From the NCBI GenBank assembly GCA_027405735.1, contig JAPEHQ010000009.1, forward strand, positions 1,798,001 through 1,862,000: a stretch of DNA of 64,000 nucleotides, read 5' to 3'. Under the pieces are notes generated by a model. That model worked only from the letters and a program-made list of their open reading frames with translations. It did not search any database and was not told the origin of the DNA. A program made the position numbers and the translations under genes. Positions 1 through 10,863 of the stretch are shown here, in pieces (positions within the stretch are counted from its first letter, which is position 1; the number at the start of each line of letters is the position of its first letter). Source of the stretch: Mucor racemosus (Eukaryota; Mucoromycota; Mucoromycetes; Mucorales; Mucoraceae).

Positions 1-255
1 CGCAATGTATGGATGTGTGCTGGTTGGATTATTGATGAATAATCCTTAAGGCATAATTTGATGATTATTCCCATGATATAATTAAAAGGATTACAATAGT
101 GTGATGATGCCTGAGATAACCATAACACTTAAAAACATATAAAAGCAACCATATTTTACTTCTTAATAAAATTGGATCATTATTCTGATTTTTTTATAAC
201 AGTTGAGAAACTGATCATTTTTGTTCTTTCTAATTGTTACTTTTTTTATATTGTT

Positions 256-1318
256 TCTTTAACAATTCATTCTGGTAGAAAATGCATGTTTCTATGATAC
301 CAAGTATTGCTTATTTTATTTAGTTTACCGTTGATGCGCTGTAATGCTGCTTTTACATTGGCTGAAATGTACAATTTAACAGGTTTTTAATTGCGCTAAA
401 TAATGTAAAACCTTGAAAATCCTTTTCTACGCGTGTTGTTTTACCCGTTTTGTTTTCATATTGCAAGGATATATGCACCGTTGATGAGGCATACCAGACT
501 ATCAAGCTGATAGTTTTTTCTTTTATTTGAATACGCATGCTAAGATAAGGGACTAATACTTTTAATACAGGTATCAGCCTGTATTAGAGACTTATATTTT
601 CATTTAACCGCATTCTACGAAGATCAAGTATCATTATTTAATACTGTATTGTTGGACGTATTTCTTGATTACCAGATCAAATCGAAGGCAATAATATTTA
701 CATCTGTGGAATAGGTAGAGATATTCACGGTAAAAAAGTATAAAAAAACAATAGGAATTCGACTAGATAATAACATTGTGGTTTTATTATTAAGTTAAAT
801 TCTACTTGAGGACTTTTGTAGTAAATAAATGTCCTCTTTATATAGTTTTCATCAGAGAGATTAGGTAATTATTTCTAGGTCCATACATATCCAATAATAC
901 CCCTTGTCAGATATAAATCTTGATAGTAACCAATCGGTGTATTTATAGAGTTCATGGGTCCTTGATCATAATGGTTTGATTAGATTTACATTATGTTGAT
1001 TGGTCTTTAATTATAGGCTGCTAGGATAGAAGCTCAGTAGAAAATTTATATTAGTATGAATCAGCATATATCATTTAGTAGTGTAATGTCTATTTATGCC
1101 AGCTGTACTTTAATTGAGAATCAGATGAAATGGAAATCAATATAGTGGATGAATGTGTCATATTCCACAACATCTACTCAATGAAAATCTAGAATTGGCT
1201 ACAAACCCACGAAATGTTCCAGAAAAATGATGAAATTTTAAATGATAAAGAATCACAAAAAAAAAACAGCGATCTAATGCTTTTGTCTAATAACAATAGT
1301 TTTGATCGTAGCTACTAC
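256..1318 (-). repeat. R-family dispersed repeat, copy R1 (interrupted by a solo LTR)
   Basis: Read on the minus strand, this segment aligns with the R copies at 7831-10049, 29316-31171 and 35123-36542, including the shared stretch around 310-540 and the start near 1318. It is cut by the LTR at 705-1169; removing the LTR and one target copy restores the continuous R sequence. R1 is truncated on its left side near base 256. Bases 150-255 resemble the end of M half 2 (around 3140-3230). An eroded reading frame at 353-538 (-) is the only coding trace, and other copies carry stops in it. Bases 1-150 show nothing I recognise. The type of element is unknown. Confidence 0.75.
705..1169 (-). mobile_element. 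Solo LTR, family 1, with 5-bp target duplication ACATC
   Basis: The segment starts TGTGGAATA and ends TATTCCACA, an inverted TG...CA terminus typical of long terminal repeats. It is flanked by a perfect 5-bp direct repeat ACATC (700-704 and 1170-1174). It aligns over its full length, in reverse, with 31976-32439. The orientation is minus because the TATA-like CTATATAAAG reads on that strand, as in the other copy. No internal retrotransposon sequence remains, so this is a solo LTR left by LTR-LTR recombination. It lies inside repeat R1, so it inserted after R1. Confidence 0.93.
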
Positions 1319-1319
1319 T

Positions 1320-3232
1320 ATATACTTGAAAACAAATCTTTTTACATCTGACAATCGTAAACTGAAATAGTAAGTTTAAAGAAGGTTAATTTGTTTAAAT
1401 TTCATGTGTGATAAAGTAACATCGTAACACCTATAATCTTAGATTTGGCTTGCATATAAACCTAAGCAGTAAGTGTTATTTAAGTTTATGCTCGAGCAAA
1501 AACCATTGTTGCTGCAAACATTATAGCTATAAACATATTTACAAATAATAATAATCGTAAATGTATTGGCTCTTGGATGTATTGCTCTACATAAACAACG
1601 TATTAAATTGCATTATTGTCTATAATCTATATTAATACGAGAAAATGTAATTTAAAACCCCATTATTCCAGTAAAAAATGCAATGGAATTTTGAGAACGG
1701 TACGATGCTCATTTACAAACCAATTTATGCCCATCATCCTGTAATGAGTCAAACATTTCAGTTTCATTCATGCAAAACTTTGCCTCATTCCTTATATAAA
1801 TACTACAAGGAAATTATTACATGATCCCTTGTAGATTTATCTGTCTTGTTACACTCCCTTTACTTCTATTTAGTCACTAATAAATATCTAATTTACAAAT
1901 AAGAACACCAACCTTCATTAATCCAGTGATCATCAATTTATAATAGCAAGAATAATATCTATAAGCATATTATCTACCTTTGTTGTTAGTCCAAAATTAC
2001 AGATCATTACACATCCGATCAGCTCATTATGCTCATGGTCAGATTTTATTATTATGCACAAATAGGAATAATGATATGCTTATGGGCAATTCTACTATTA
2101 TTATGCACACATGGGATTAATGTCATGCATATAGACAGAATCTATAATTCTGCACATACAGCGTTAGCGTTGTGCTCGTGCGCACTTTCTTTTGTTGTGT
2201 CCATGTGCATATTGTTATCTTTCTAGCCATATTCAGTGTGCGCAACAACTCATCAGGCTGTAGTGTGCAGCCCACTTAGGCACAACAAAATCATCTTGTG
2301 AAGCACAGGTCGGCCGTAGTAATTTTATATATTATAACACCTTTAAATTTGTGATTTTATGGGCTTTTTTTTGAATTCGGTTGTATCATCTTATACTTTT
2401 CAAATTAAATCCATTATTAGGCTAATAATGTTGTAGGTTGTATTTATGGTTTGCTTGAAATACGCCTTTGAATAATTAAGAGCAATACAATCGAACCTTA
2501 ATTTTTGTATGAAATTTCGATACCTGCATCTTATAGCTGCTTGGAATATTTAAAAAACCGTATCCGGGATGTCCGGTAATTTTTTCTAGAAATTTAAAGC
2601 TTGGAAATATCATTAAATGGCCGCTTCCGGAGATTGTTCGGCTTTTTTTTTTTTTTTTGGAAAAGTGACCATTGGCAAAAATATGAATTATATACTACGT
2701 ACTATCTTGTATACCACTAAGTACCATATTTTATCACCTTCTACAGCATCAATACATCTTACAATCTATAAACTAGTACGACATATATTGAAGTGCAAAG
2801 TCTTGATATCGGATATAGGAAACTCCTAGCGTACCAAGTTTAATCCAGTAGTTACCAAAAACGTTTGGACCTCAATTATGACACCATATTATTTCATCCC
2901 AACGGTTAATTAATCAAATAGCTATTAAATTAACATCCAAGCACATTTAGCGCAGCATTAAAACAAGGCAACATACAAGCTCGGCAAGAACCGTTAAATT
3001 ATGATTGATCCATTTCAATCCATAGATTACTATCAAACAGATTTAATGGCTCAATAGTGACTTAAGTTACACCTCAGGATCTCAATGTCACATCAATATG
3101 AAAGGCCATACTTTTATATCTAAATAAACGATGTCTTGTTTCTATTATACAGTTGAAGAACTGATTCATTACGCATCCTCTTTTAATTGTATTCTTTTTT
3201 AAGTATTATTTATTAATCCTAAAAATATACGA
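1320..3232 (+). repeat. M-family repeat, copy A (half 1 then half 2)
   Basis: Bases 1320-2335 (half 1, interrupted by an LTR at 1740-2011) match 3233-3957 directly and match 34446-35122, 62355-62905 and 63819 onward in reverse. Bases 2336-3232 (half 2) match 33651-34445 and 62906-63818 in reverse. Half 1 contains an array of TGCNCA-like cores, and an open frame at 2029-2226 is a by-product of that array. Half 2 contains a CCGG-rich patch near 2560-2640 followed by a long T run. Half 2 of copy A is followed directly by another half 1 (copy B). Confidence 0.8.
1740..2011 (+). mobile_element. Solo LTR, family 2, with 5-bp target duplication CATCC
   Basis: The 272-bp insert starts TGTAATGA and ends TCATTACA, a perfect 8-bp inverted terminus. 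It is flanked by CATCC at 1735-1739 and 2012-2016. Other copies of M half 1 (for example near 3651-3661) lack the insert at this point, so the insertion is shown directly. A TATA-like stretch near 1794 suggests plus orientation. It does not resemble the family-1 LTRs, and I see no second copy in the window. Confidence 0.88.
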
Positions 3233-3957
3233 CAGTTTTAATTGTCGCTATACGTGAAAACAAATATTTTTACAGCTGACAATCGGAAACTAAAATAATA
3301 AGTTTAAAGGTTAATTTGTTTAGGTTTTATGTGTGATAAGGTAACATATATAATCTTAGGTTTGGCTTCTTGCAAATAAATTTAAGCCGTAAGTGTTATT
3401 TAAGTTTATGCTCGAGCAAAAACCATTGCTGCTGTAAACATTATAGCTATGTATAGACATATGTACAAATAATGGTAATCGTAAATATTGGTTCATGCTG
3501 CATGTATTGCTACATCAACAACGTATTGAATTGTATTGTCTATTATTTATATTAATAAAAACAAATGTAATTCAAAAACGCATTCCAGTAAAAAAAAAAT
3601 GCAATGGAATTTTGAGAACGGCATGATGCTCATGTACAAACGAATTTGTGCCCATACGATCAGCTCATTATGCTCATGGTCAGGGTTTATTATTATGCAC
3701 AAATAGGAATAATGATATGCTTATGGGCAATTCTATTATTATGCACACATGGGATTAATTTTATGCACACGGACAGAATCTATAATTCTGCACATACAGG
3801 GTTAGCGTTGTGCTCATGTGCAGTTTCTTTTGTTGTTCCCATGTGCATCTTGTTATCTTTTTAGCCATATTCAGTGGTGGGCACAACAGCTCGGGCTATA
3901 TTGTACAGCCCTCCTAGTCACAACAAAACCATCGTGTGCAGCACAGGTCGGCCGTAG
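3233..3957 (+). repeat. M-family repeat, copy B (half 1 only) with phased TGCNCA array
   Basis: This is a direct repeat of half 1 of copy A, without the LTR. From 3627 to 3850 it carries TGCNCA-like cores starting at 3627, 3649, 3671, 3696, 3718, 3742, 3764, 3789, 3811, 3819 and 3844, mostly spaced 22-25 bp. The reading frame at 3646-3864 follows from the array and is not judged to be a gene. The copy ends at a GGTCGGCCGTAG terminus shared with the other copies. A Ty3/gypsy fragment follows at once. Confidence 0.8.
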
Positions 3958-3984
3958 CGTCCATAAAGCGGCAACATGCTTAGA

Positions 3985-4340
3985 ATATTGGAGAGGATTT
4001 AAAGAAGCTATTATAGTTGATATATTGGGGATAAGACTAGAGAAATATTGTATTATTAGACCTGTATAGCGTTGGATGTCTTTGTAAGTTTTAGGAGTAG
4101 GGAAGCTTATGACATTTATCAGTTTTCTACGATTCATTGAGACTCTTTGGGGGCTTATACAAAATCCTAGTAGTAAGAGAATTTCTCTTTGAAAAAATTT
4201 GCATTTAGATGGTTGCAATTTCAAGTTAACTTCTCCAGTGAGCTTCTCTACGACCTTTTGGACATGAATTCTGCGTGAAATAATGTCTGGGCAAAAAATG
4301 ACTATATCATCAATAGAGTGCCTCGTAAAGGAAGACAGCT
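3985..4340 (-). pseudogene. Ty3/gypsy reverse transcriptase fragment (decayed)
   Basis: Minus-strand translation gives a run typical of the gypsy polymerase palm and connection: an SIDDIVIF box in place of the usual Y-x-DD, then LKLQPSKCKFF, then a GF.IS..G-like segment and a YFSSLIPN-like segment. The frame has extra residues (a repeated Leu and an extra Ile) that look like small insertions. Upstream and downstream parts of pol are missing, and the fragment abuts repeat M-B. It belongs to an LTR retrotransposon; no function remains. Confidence 0.8.
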
Positions 4341-6299
4341 TACTGTTATTAAAAATGTGGCTACTGATATGTTTTATACCAAAAACTTAGCCTAATGTTG
4401 TATATGGAGTACCTTTCCATGTAAAATTTAATTTATTTTGATATGATGGATTTAGCTTTATCTGGAATGTTGAAAGATCAACATCTCAACTAAGTATCTT
4501 ATAAAAGAATGTCGATACAAGGCATTATAATTGAACACCTGTAAAATAGGCATCAACACACAAACACCTACTATTTTACAATTCCTATAAATATAGCATA
4601 CTTTATGAAGATATCATTCTTTTTTGTTTAGATTTCTTTTAATCACAATAAAAACGTGGATAGACTATAATTGTATTTATCAACGCTTTTATTTTTTTAT
4701 TTTATTTTTTATTTTTATAAAATTACTTCAATTTTATTGCTCTAACAAAAAAGTATTTTCAATGTGAAGTGGAATTACATCATAAATATGTTTGATAATA
4801 ATAAAATAACCTAATTTCCAAGTGTCGCTCATAACATATGGTGCCACTTGAAATGTAAACCCCAATAATAAACAAACTCTTCAATTGAACACAACAACAA
4901 ACGCATGCTAAAAACATGAAATACCTTTTTGAAAAGCCCTATCTCAGCCAATTTTGATTCTAATGTTTTCCAACTTTACATACGCGTAGGGGCACATTTT
5001 TCACATGCTGATCTCAAAGAGCAACATCCAAAACTACTGTGTGTTGAGAAACCCATCGCCAAAGTGCACCTATAACTTACTGCGCAAATGTTTTGAAACA
5101 AATTCTAATCTGATCTCTATGCATACTGATCCAAGTAAGCTGCCTCTTTTTATGGATACAGTATATATATATATATATATATATGAATAAATACCACAAG
5201 AATTTCAGATACCAGCTTTTATAGGTCGCTGTGCATTTGGTACGTTTGAGCAACAAGTTGGCTACCTGTTATTTACGCCGATTAAGGTCAGTAAGCCCAC
5301 CAGTTCTCGCCGAATATGGATCAAAATGAGCACCCATTGCAATTGTAGGCATTTCTAATATAGATCAACAGAATTACAAAAGGTTTAGCCTCCCTTAATT
5401 GCTGTGGAAACGTATAAATGAGAATTCGTACGTGGTCAAACTATTTTGTATCAATTGTTTTAGATATTCTTTGAAATGTTTTATAAAACCAAATAATAGT
5501 TCGAAATTAAATTTTAAAGTCGCATTTAATGCACAGTAGATGTAGGAGGAACATATCTTCATTCCATTAGACAACGGCTGTTTTTGAAGAGTTTTTGGAA
5601 AAGAAGTCTTTTCTTCTGCTCGAAAGAAATTTTGTCACGGGAAAGATACTTGAAATCAATGAATATTGATCCAAGTAGGTTGCGAGTTTTAAAATATATA
5701 CTGCGGTTGTAATAGTATCCAGTAATCTGGTAGAGAATGAAAATAATCTAGACTTTACTTAATAATCATCATTGGAATACCTTAGTATTTTCATTTCCAA
5801 TTAGGCTTCTCAATTTTATTATGCTGGCCATTTCTGCATCACTCAAATTTATAAAACAATTACTATAGTAATTATCCTTGCTTCATCTAATAGAATTTGT
5901 AGTCGGGGCAATGCTGAGTGGATAGATACCGTTTTTGAAAACAAGCTTCTGCTGAAATTGATTACCTGTACAATTATTCACGTTTTTTCGCTGGTTTTGC
6001 TTTCTAAAATTGTTGAAACTAAACTTGGAATTTAGAATCATATATGAAAATGCGTAGAATAAAGTGTTCAACAACTTTTATTATGTGTTCAAGTAATACT
6101 TTACTATCATAGAACAGTAGTTATTATTATAGTAAAAGTTTATTATTTGAATCACAAATTAAATGTCAATCTCGTGTACATACAACTGACATCCTGTATA
6201 ACCATATCAAAATGTATTCAAAGAGAGAACCAAGGACCTTGTTGATAATAAACAAGTCCATACATTTTTACATTCATGAAGAACCGATAATTTTGCCAT
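4341..6299. other. Non-coding stretch with (TA)n tract and a dispersed repeat end
   Basis: No supported gene. Bases 4765-4930 match 33480-33640 in reverse (shared words include AGTGGAATTACAT and CCACTTGAAATGT) and may be the end of a transposon. A (TA)n microsatellite lies at 5161-5184. The open frames at 5005-5190 and 5883-6074 have no recognisable product. Confidence 0.5.
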
Positions 6300-7830
6300 T
6301 TACCAATGTACATAACAACTCAAACAGATGAAGATGAGCCTATGACGGAAGCTAAACCTTCTAGTACTTTAAATAAAACTGAAAAAGAAGTAATTGAGTT
6401 GACTTCTGTGGGGGATGATCAGACCCCTTCATAAACTGCCTCTTGTGCACAGTCAATTTTAAATAGTTTAATCGAAAAGGTTACAATTATCTTTGAAACT
6501 TATACTATTCTAATGAAGAATGACCCGGACTCCAATACCACTAATAATGCTTATGATGCTTATATAACTGCGAAGAAGTCGTTGGAAAAATTCAAAACCT
6601 CGTTCTCGTCCTTCAAGGCCTCAATTGCCAATGCTGCTCCCGTATCTGAATCTGACTCTTCGTCGTGTAGTTGTTACCTCTGGTTTACCTTTTTTGCAAT
6701 TAAAAGGCGACTCTCTCTGGAAATAGGATCAGGATGCTTATGATTCTGCATTCGACTTTTGCACGGCATTTGAAACTATATTACGTCCTCACGTTCAACC
6801 TTTTGATTCCAATTGGGAACGTCTCCTTCCCATGTGCTTGAACTCAGAACAAATCTCTTGGTTTGAGGTTGGTACACGTTGTCAAGACTCCTCTGAAATT
6901 ACAAGAAAGTATGCTAGTCGTTATCAAAAGTTGAGAAGAGGAGCAGGTTTAGAAGATGGTACTCAACTGGCTGTAGCGTTTTTCATCTCACTCAGGGACA
7001 ATGTTCGTCTGCGTTCTCAGGTTGCTATTGCTACTCACTTTGGTAGTATTCTTCCCACATCCATCAATCAAATTATGGATATTGTCTCGGTTTCTGGTGA
7101 AGACTCAGGGTTAGCTCCTCCCATCAAAAGGATGCGTAACAATTCTCTTGTTAATAAGGTAGCAAACTTAGATACTACCAATAAAACAAGTAACTCTACC
7201 AACAATAATAAGTTCAACAAAGATAAATTGTGCTCTCACTGCAATAAAGTCAACTGGTTTCCAGGACATAAATGTAGTGAATACAAGCCCAAGAAGTTTA
7301 ACAAGACTTCAAGAATGGCTCGTAGTACTACTCAAGATTATGATGATCAAGATGAAAACAATAAAACTAGTTTCTGGAAGTAATTTGCCGAAAAGCAAAA
7401 TCATAATGCAACCCTTTGTAAGTGACCAAAAATTGCTAAAGATTTTATTAAAACTAATAATTCAATTACATTTCCTGTAAAAATAGAGAATTACACTGAT
7501 TTTGCCCTACTTGATACTGGTGCAAACTTTTCTTCGATAAATCATAAATTTTGTATAAAAAATAAAATAAATATTGATTACATTGAATCCAATAATAAGT
7601 TACCTAATATCAAAAATAACGAAATTAAATTATCTGATTCTAATAATACAACCATTACACGTATTGGAACATGTAAACTTGGCAATGCCACTTCTTGCAA
7701 CAACAATACGATAACACGATAAATGATCGCACTTTTGAAGTAATGAATTTAACAGGTAATTATGATTTAAGTGTTGGAACAACTGATTTCATCAGCTCTT
7801 TTGGAATTGTCATATTGGTTTTACCCACAT
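6300..7830 (+). pseudogene. Ty3/gypsy gag-protease remnant
   Basis: Several overlapping frames together form a decayed chromovirus-like gag and retropepsin. The longest intact piece (6832-7383) is capsid-like sequence ending in a zinc knuckle, CSHC then PGHKC, at about 7231-7275. After two stops the frame resumes with a protease active-site motif, ALLDTGANFSS, near 7507. Further protease-like sequence follows to about 7830, interrupted by stops and frameshifts. No LTR or polymerase remains beside it: repeat R2 takes over at about 7831. It may or may not come from the same element as the reverse transcriptase fragment at 3985-4340. Confidence 0.8.
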
Positions 7831-10049
7831 CATTTAAAGATTCAAAGTTATTAGGCAAGACATTATATTATTCTTTTATTTTTGTTTCTATATTATTTGA
7901 AATTTTATCATTTTTCTGGAACATATCGTGAGTTTGTAACCAGTTCTTCTAGCTTTTCATTGAGTAGATATAAATATCATTGCCTTCGATTTGATCTGGT
8001 AATCAAGAAATACGTCCAACAATACAGTAGTAAATAATGATATTTGATCCTAAAATGCGGTTAAATGAAAATATCAGTCTCTAGTATAACGACTGCTACA
8101 TATATTAAAAACGTTAGTCCCTTATATTAGAATGCGTATTTAGATACAAGAAAAGAAGACCAGCTTGATAGTTTGATATGCCTTATCAAATGGGGAATAT
8201 ATCCTTGGAATATGAAAACAAAAAGACAGAAACAGCACACGTATAAAAGGATTTTCAAGGCTTTACATTATTTAGCACATTTAAAACCTTGCTAAATTAC
8301 ACATTTCAGCCAATGTAAAAGCAGTGTTACAGCGCATGCACCATAAAGTAAACAAAATAATAGACAATGTCTGCTATCACAGAAACATATATTTTTCTAC
8401 CAGAAAACCCATCTGTCATATCATGCATTCATTAAAAAATTGCAAACGTGAGCCCGTAGAGCGACACCGTAATTAAGCATAGCAAGATTGAATGGCTAAG
8501 TCTCTTATACTATGGTATATCTAAGTTTTAAATAAAAAAGATATTTTTTCTTTTACATTTCTTATATTCAACCATATATGGTCTGAAAATTCAGACTTTG
8601 TAGCGGACATTTTCGGTGACTCATTTTATCCTTACTAACACTCATGATTTTTATCAAAAAACAGAAAAATTAAATTTTGATACCAAAATCAACGTCTAAA
8701 TATAATACATTGTGAGGAAAAATAGTAGCCATGACTAATACAGATTTTATAAAAGCTTAATATTAAATATTAAGTAGTGAAACTATGTACTTTTGGCCCA
8801 AAAACGGATTTTTGGCTAAAGGATTTTTATGCAATATTTTGCAATAAAAATGCTGGTTATTTTTTTTTGAGCAAATAGAGCGCTAAATTCTGTATATGTG
8901 TATATTTTTTGTTTTTATGATTGGTAGCATAATTAACTCTAGATTTGCAAATTCAGAAAAAAAAATTTAAAAATTTTTTTTTGTAGGGAAATAAACTTCT
9001 TTATTTCATTATTTAAAGTCCTATAACTGTACGCCATGGCGAAGTGAGAGATAAGACTGGATATTGGGGTTCGGGTTCTGTGTTATATGAAGCGTGTTTT
9101 AAGTGCAAAGAAAATAAAAACAAGGGATGCGAAATACGACTCTAGAATTTTTGAGTACAAGATTTGTTGATACGAGATATTTGAGAACAAAAGTTCTATG
9201 GTGAGGAGCAATTGTGAGCAGGATTACAGTTGAATCAAACGGGGGTTGGATTCTGGGTTTTGGGGAGTGAGGATAGGTTTGTGATCAGGGAATCGATGGT
9301 AGCTTCGCGGTCAGGGAGAGGGTGGAGGGTAAGGATCTGGGTTCGGCAACAAGGAGGAGCATATAATGTATTTTCATAGTAAACGGTATCAAGCTAGATA
9401 AAAGAGCCTTGAGGATGAGGCAGATGAAACATAAATGGTAAATTCAAATTTGGTTGATATAATAGCTTCGCGCTAACCAGGCTACCAGGGCACCACTCCT
9501 GGAGTATATCACTAAGGCCTATGAGACTTTCCACGGCCCATATATACAACATGGCACCAAAGGAGAAAAAAAACCAAAATATAACATAAAACATCCTACG
9601 AAAGGACTGATACATGTAGCGTGAGTGTTAGGGGTTCATAGTTCATAGTGTTTTCAACGTGTCATTCCACAGCTTGGATGAAAGGTTCGGGGGTGACCTT
9701 TCTACGATTGTCCAGATCGCACTGAAGAACAGTTCCCTCTATACCATACCACGAGAAGGATAGATGGAAGAAAGGTGAAAAAATTTAAAAATGTCAAAAT
9801 GGATGATCTGGACAAGAATAATTTTCGAAATTAATATTCCGCTTATAAGCCTTGTGAGTCTTAAGAATAAGAGATTTTACTATAATTGAGAACTTTTTCA
9901 AGAATTTACAATACTGTACCCACTTGATTCAAGCTTATTCCTGTAATTTTTATACATGTTAATATTGTGTGGTATTTTATTTGATGATAGTATAGTCGTA
10001 CTTGCTAATTAATGCGCTAGAGGTGATTTACATTAAGTTTTAGTCTTAC
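7831..10049 (+). repeat. R-family dispersed repeat, copy R2 (interrupted by a retroposed insert)
   Basis: It aligns with R3 (29316-31171) and R4 (35123-36542) along its length. An 803-bp insert at 8975-9777 splits it; the other copies are continuous there. It ends at about 10049 with GTAAGACT on the minus strand, the point where R3 and R4 continue into a WD40 exon. R2 lacks that exon. No intact coding sequence is seen. Confidence 0.8.
8975..9777 (-). mobile_element. Retroposed insert with poly(A) tail and 15-bp target duplication
   Basis: The insert is flanked by the direct repeat AAAAAATTTAAAAAT (8960-8974 and 9778-9792). On the minus strand it ends in eight A residues (8982-8975), with an AATAAA signal about 17 nt upstream (9005-9000). 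This is the scar of LINE-type retroposition of a polyadenylated RNA. Its composition is richer in G and C than its surroundings. A 73-residue open frame (9394-9615, -) contains a hydrophobic segment but is not recognised. The source could be an mRNA, a long non-coding RNA or a SINE/LINE 3' end. Confidence 0.8.
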
Positions 10050-10863
10050 TTTTCACTAAATACGTATTTTATGCCACTCTACTCTCCACAAGCTTTTCAC
10101 AGCCAAGTTTAATAGGTTACTTAATTAGCAACCACAGCCACAAGATCTCCCACATGACCATCCACGAATTCACGAAGTTACATAAAAAGCTCTCACAGCA
10201 ATTGTCGTCCATTACAAATGTGTAAAGGCACATACGCCGCCATACCAAAGATGTTACTCACGAATATCATTAACCAGTGGCCTGTCGATATGTGTGACAG
10301 AACAAAGAACCACTTTTGATCTAGCATGAGTCGACGACTCCACATATCCAAAATCACTGAATCGTAAAAAACAGTTTCTAGACATGAGTTAGAAAAAGAG
10401 TTATCGGGTAAAAAGGCAACACTGAGTGTAGAGTCAATACTACGTGTTGAATCTACGAACAGATAGCTATGAAGCGTATTTCCTCTAGTATGGGAGACCA
10501 ATTAAGCTAAGCAAAGAAGTGATATTATCTTTCTGTCGCATAGTCTTCAATGTTCAATGCAAGAGGATTGCGTCCAGTTGTGACATGCCCAGGTCGATAA
10601 GGTGAATATATACCTATACTTGATGAAAAAATCTCGCTGAAAACCGAATCAACACACCTTCTCTGCATTGCTTTATTTTCAAACAAGCATTGCATTCACT
10701 TTACATATTGATATCTTTTGTATTAATATTTAAAATATATGTTTATTGATGTTTAAAAATGAGAGAATGAAAAGAAAAAAGTAATATTGATGATGAATGG
10801 AGATCAACAAAATAAATAATAAAATACAAAAGTAATAACGAGATCAATAAAAGAGGCCATAAA
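10050..10863. other. Intergenic, with a possible peptidase-like gene fragment
   Basis: No complete gene. A minus-strand frame at 10193-10501 has no ATG near its beginning and a stop just upstream. It contains HISTGHWLMIF after a DSVILDMW-like segment, weakly reminiscent of the HW motif of Ulp1-type (C48) cysteine peptidases that some DNA transposons carry. The likeness is too slight for an assignment. The rest includes the 3' flank of the carrier gene. Confidence 0.3.

Noticed and set aside
2480..2500. GGTTCGATT on the minus strand in M half 2 as a Pol III B box
   Set aside because: The motif is altered in the other copies and no A box lies at a suitable distance.
2029..3864. Repeated hydrophobic open frames (2029-2226, 3646-3864, 34497-34718, 62448-62669) as a small membrane-protein family
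   Set aside because: They exist because the TGCNCA array lacks stops in one frame. Copies change by indels that break the frame, and no start context or conservation at protein level is evident.
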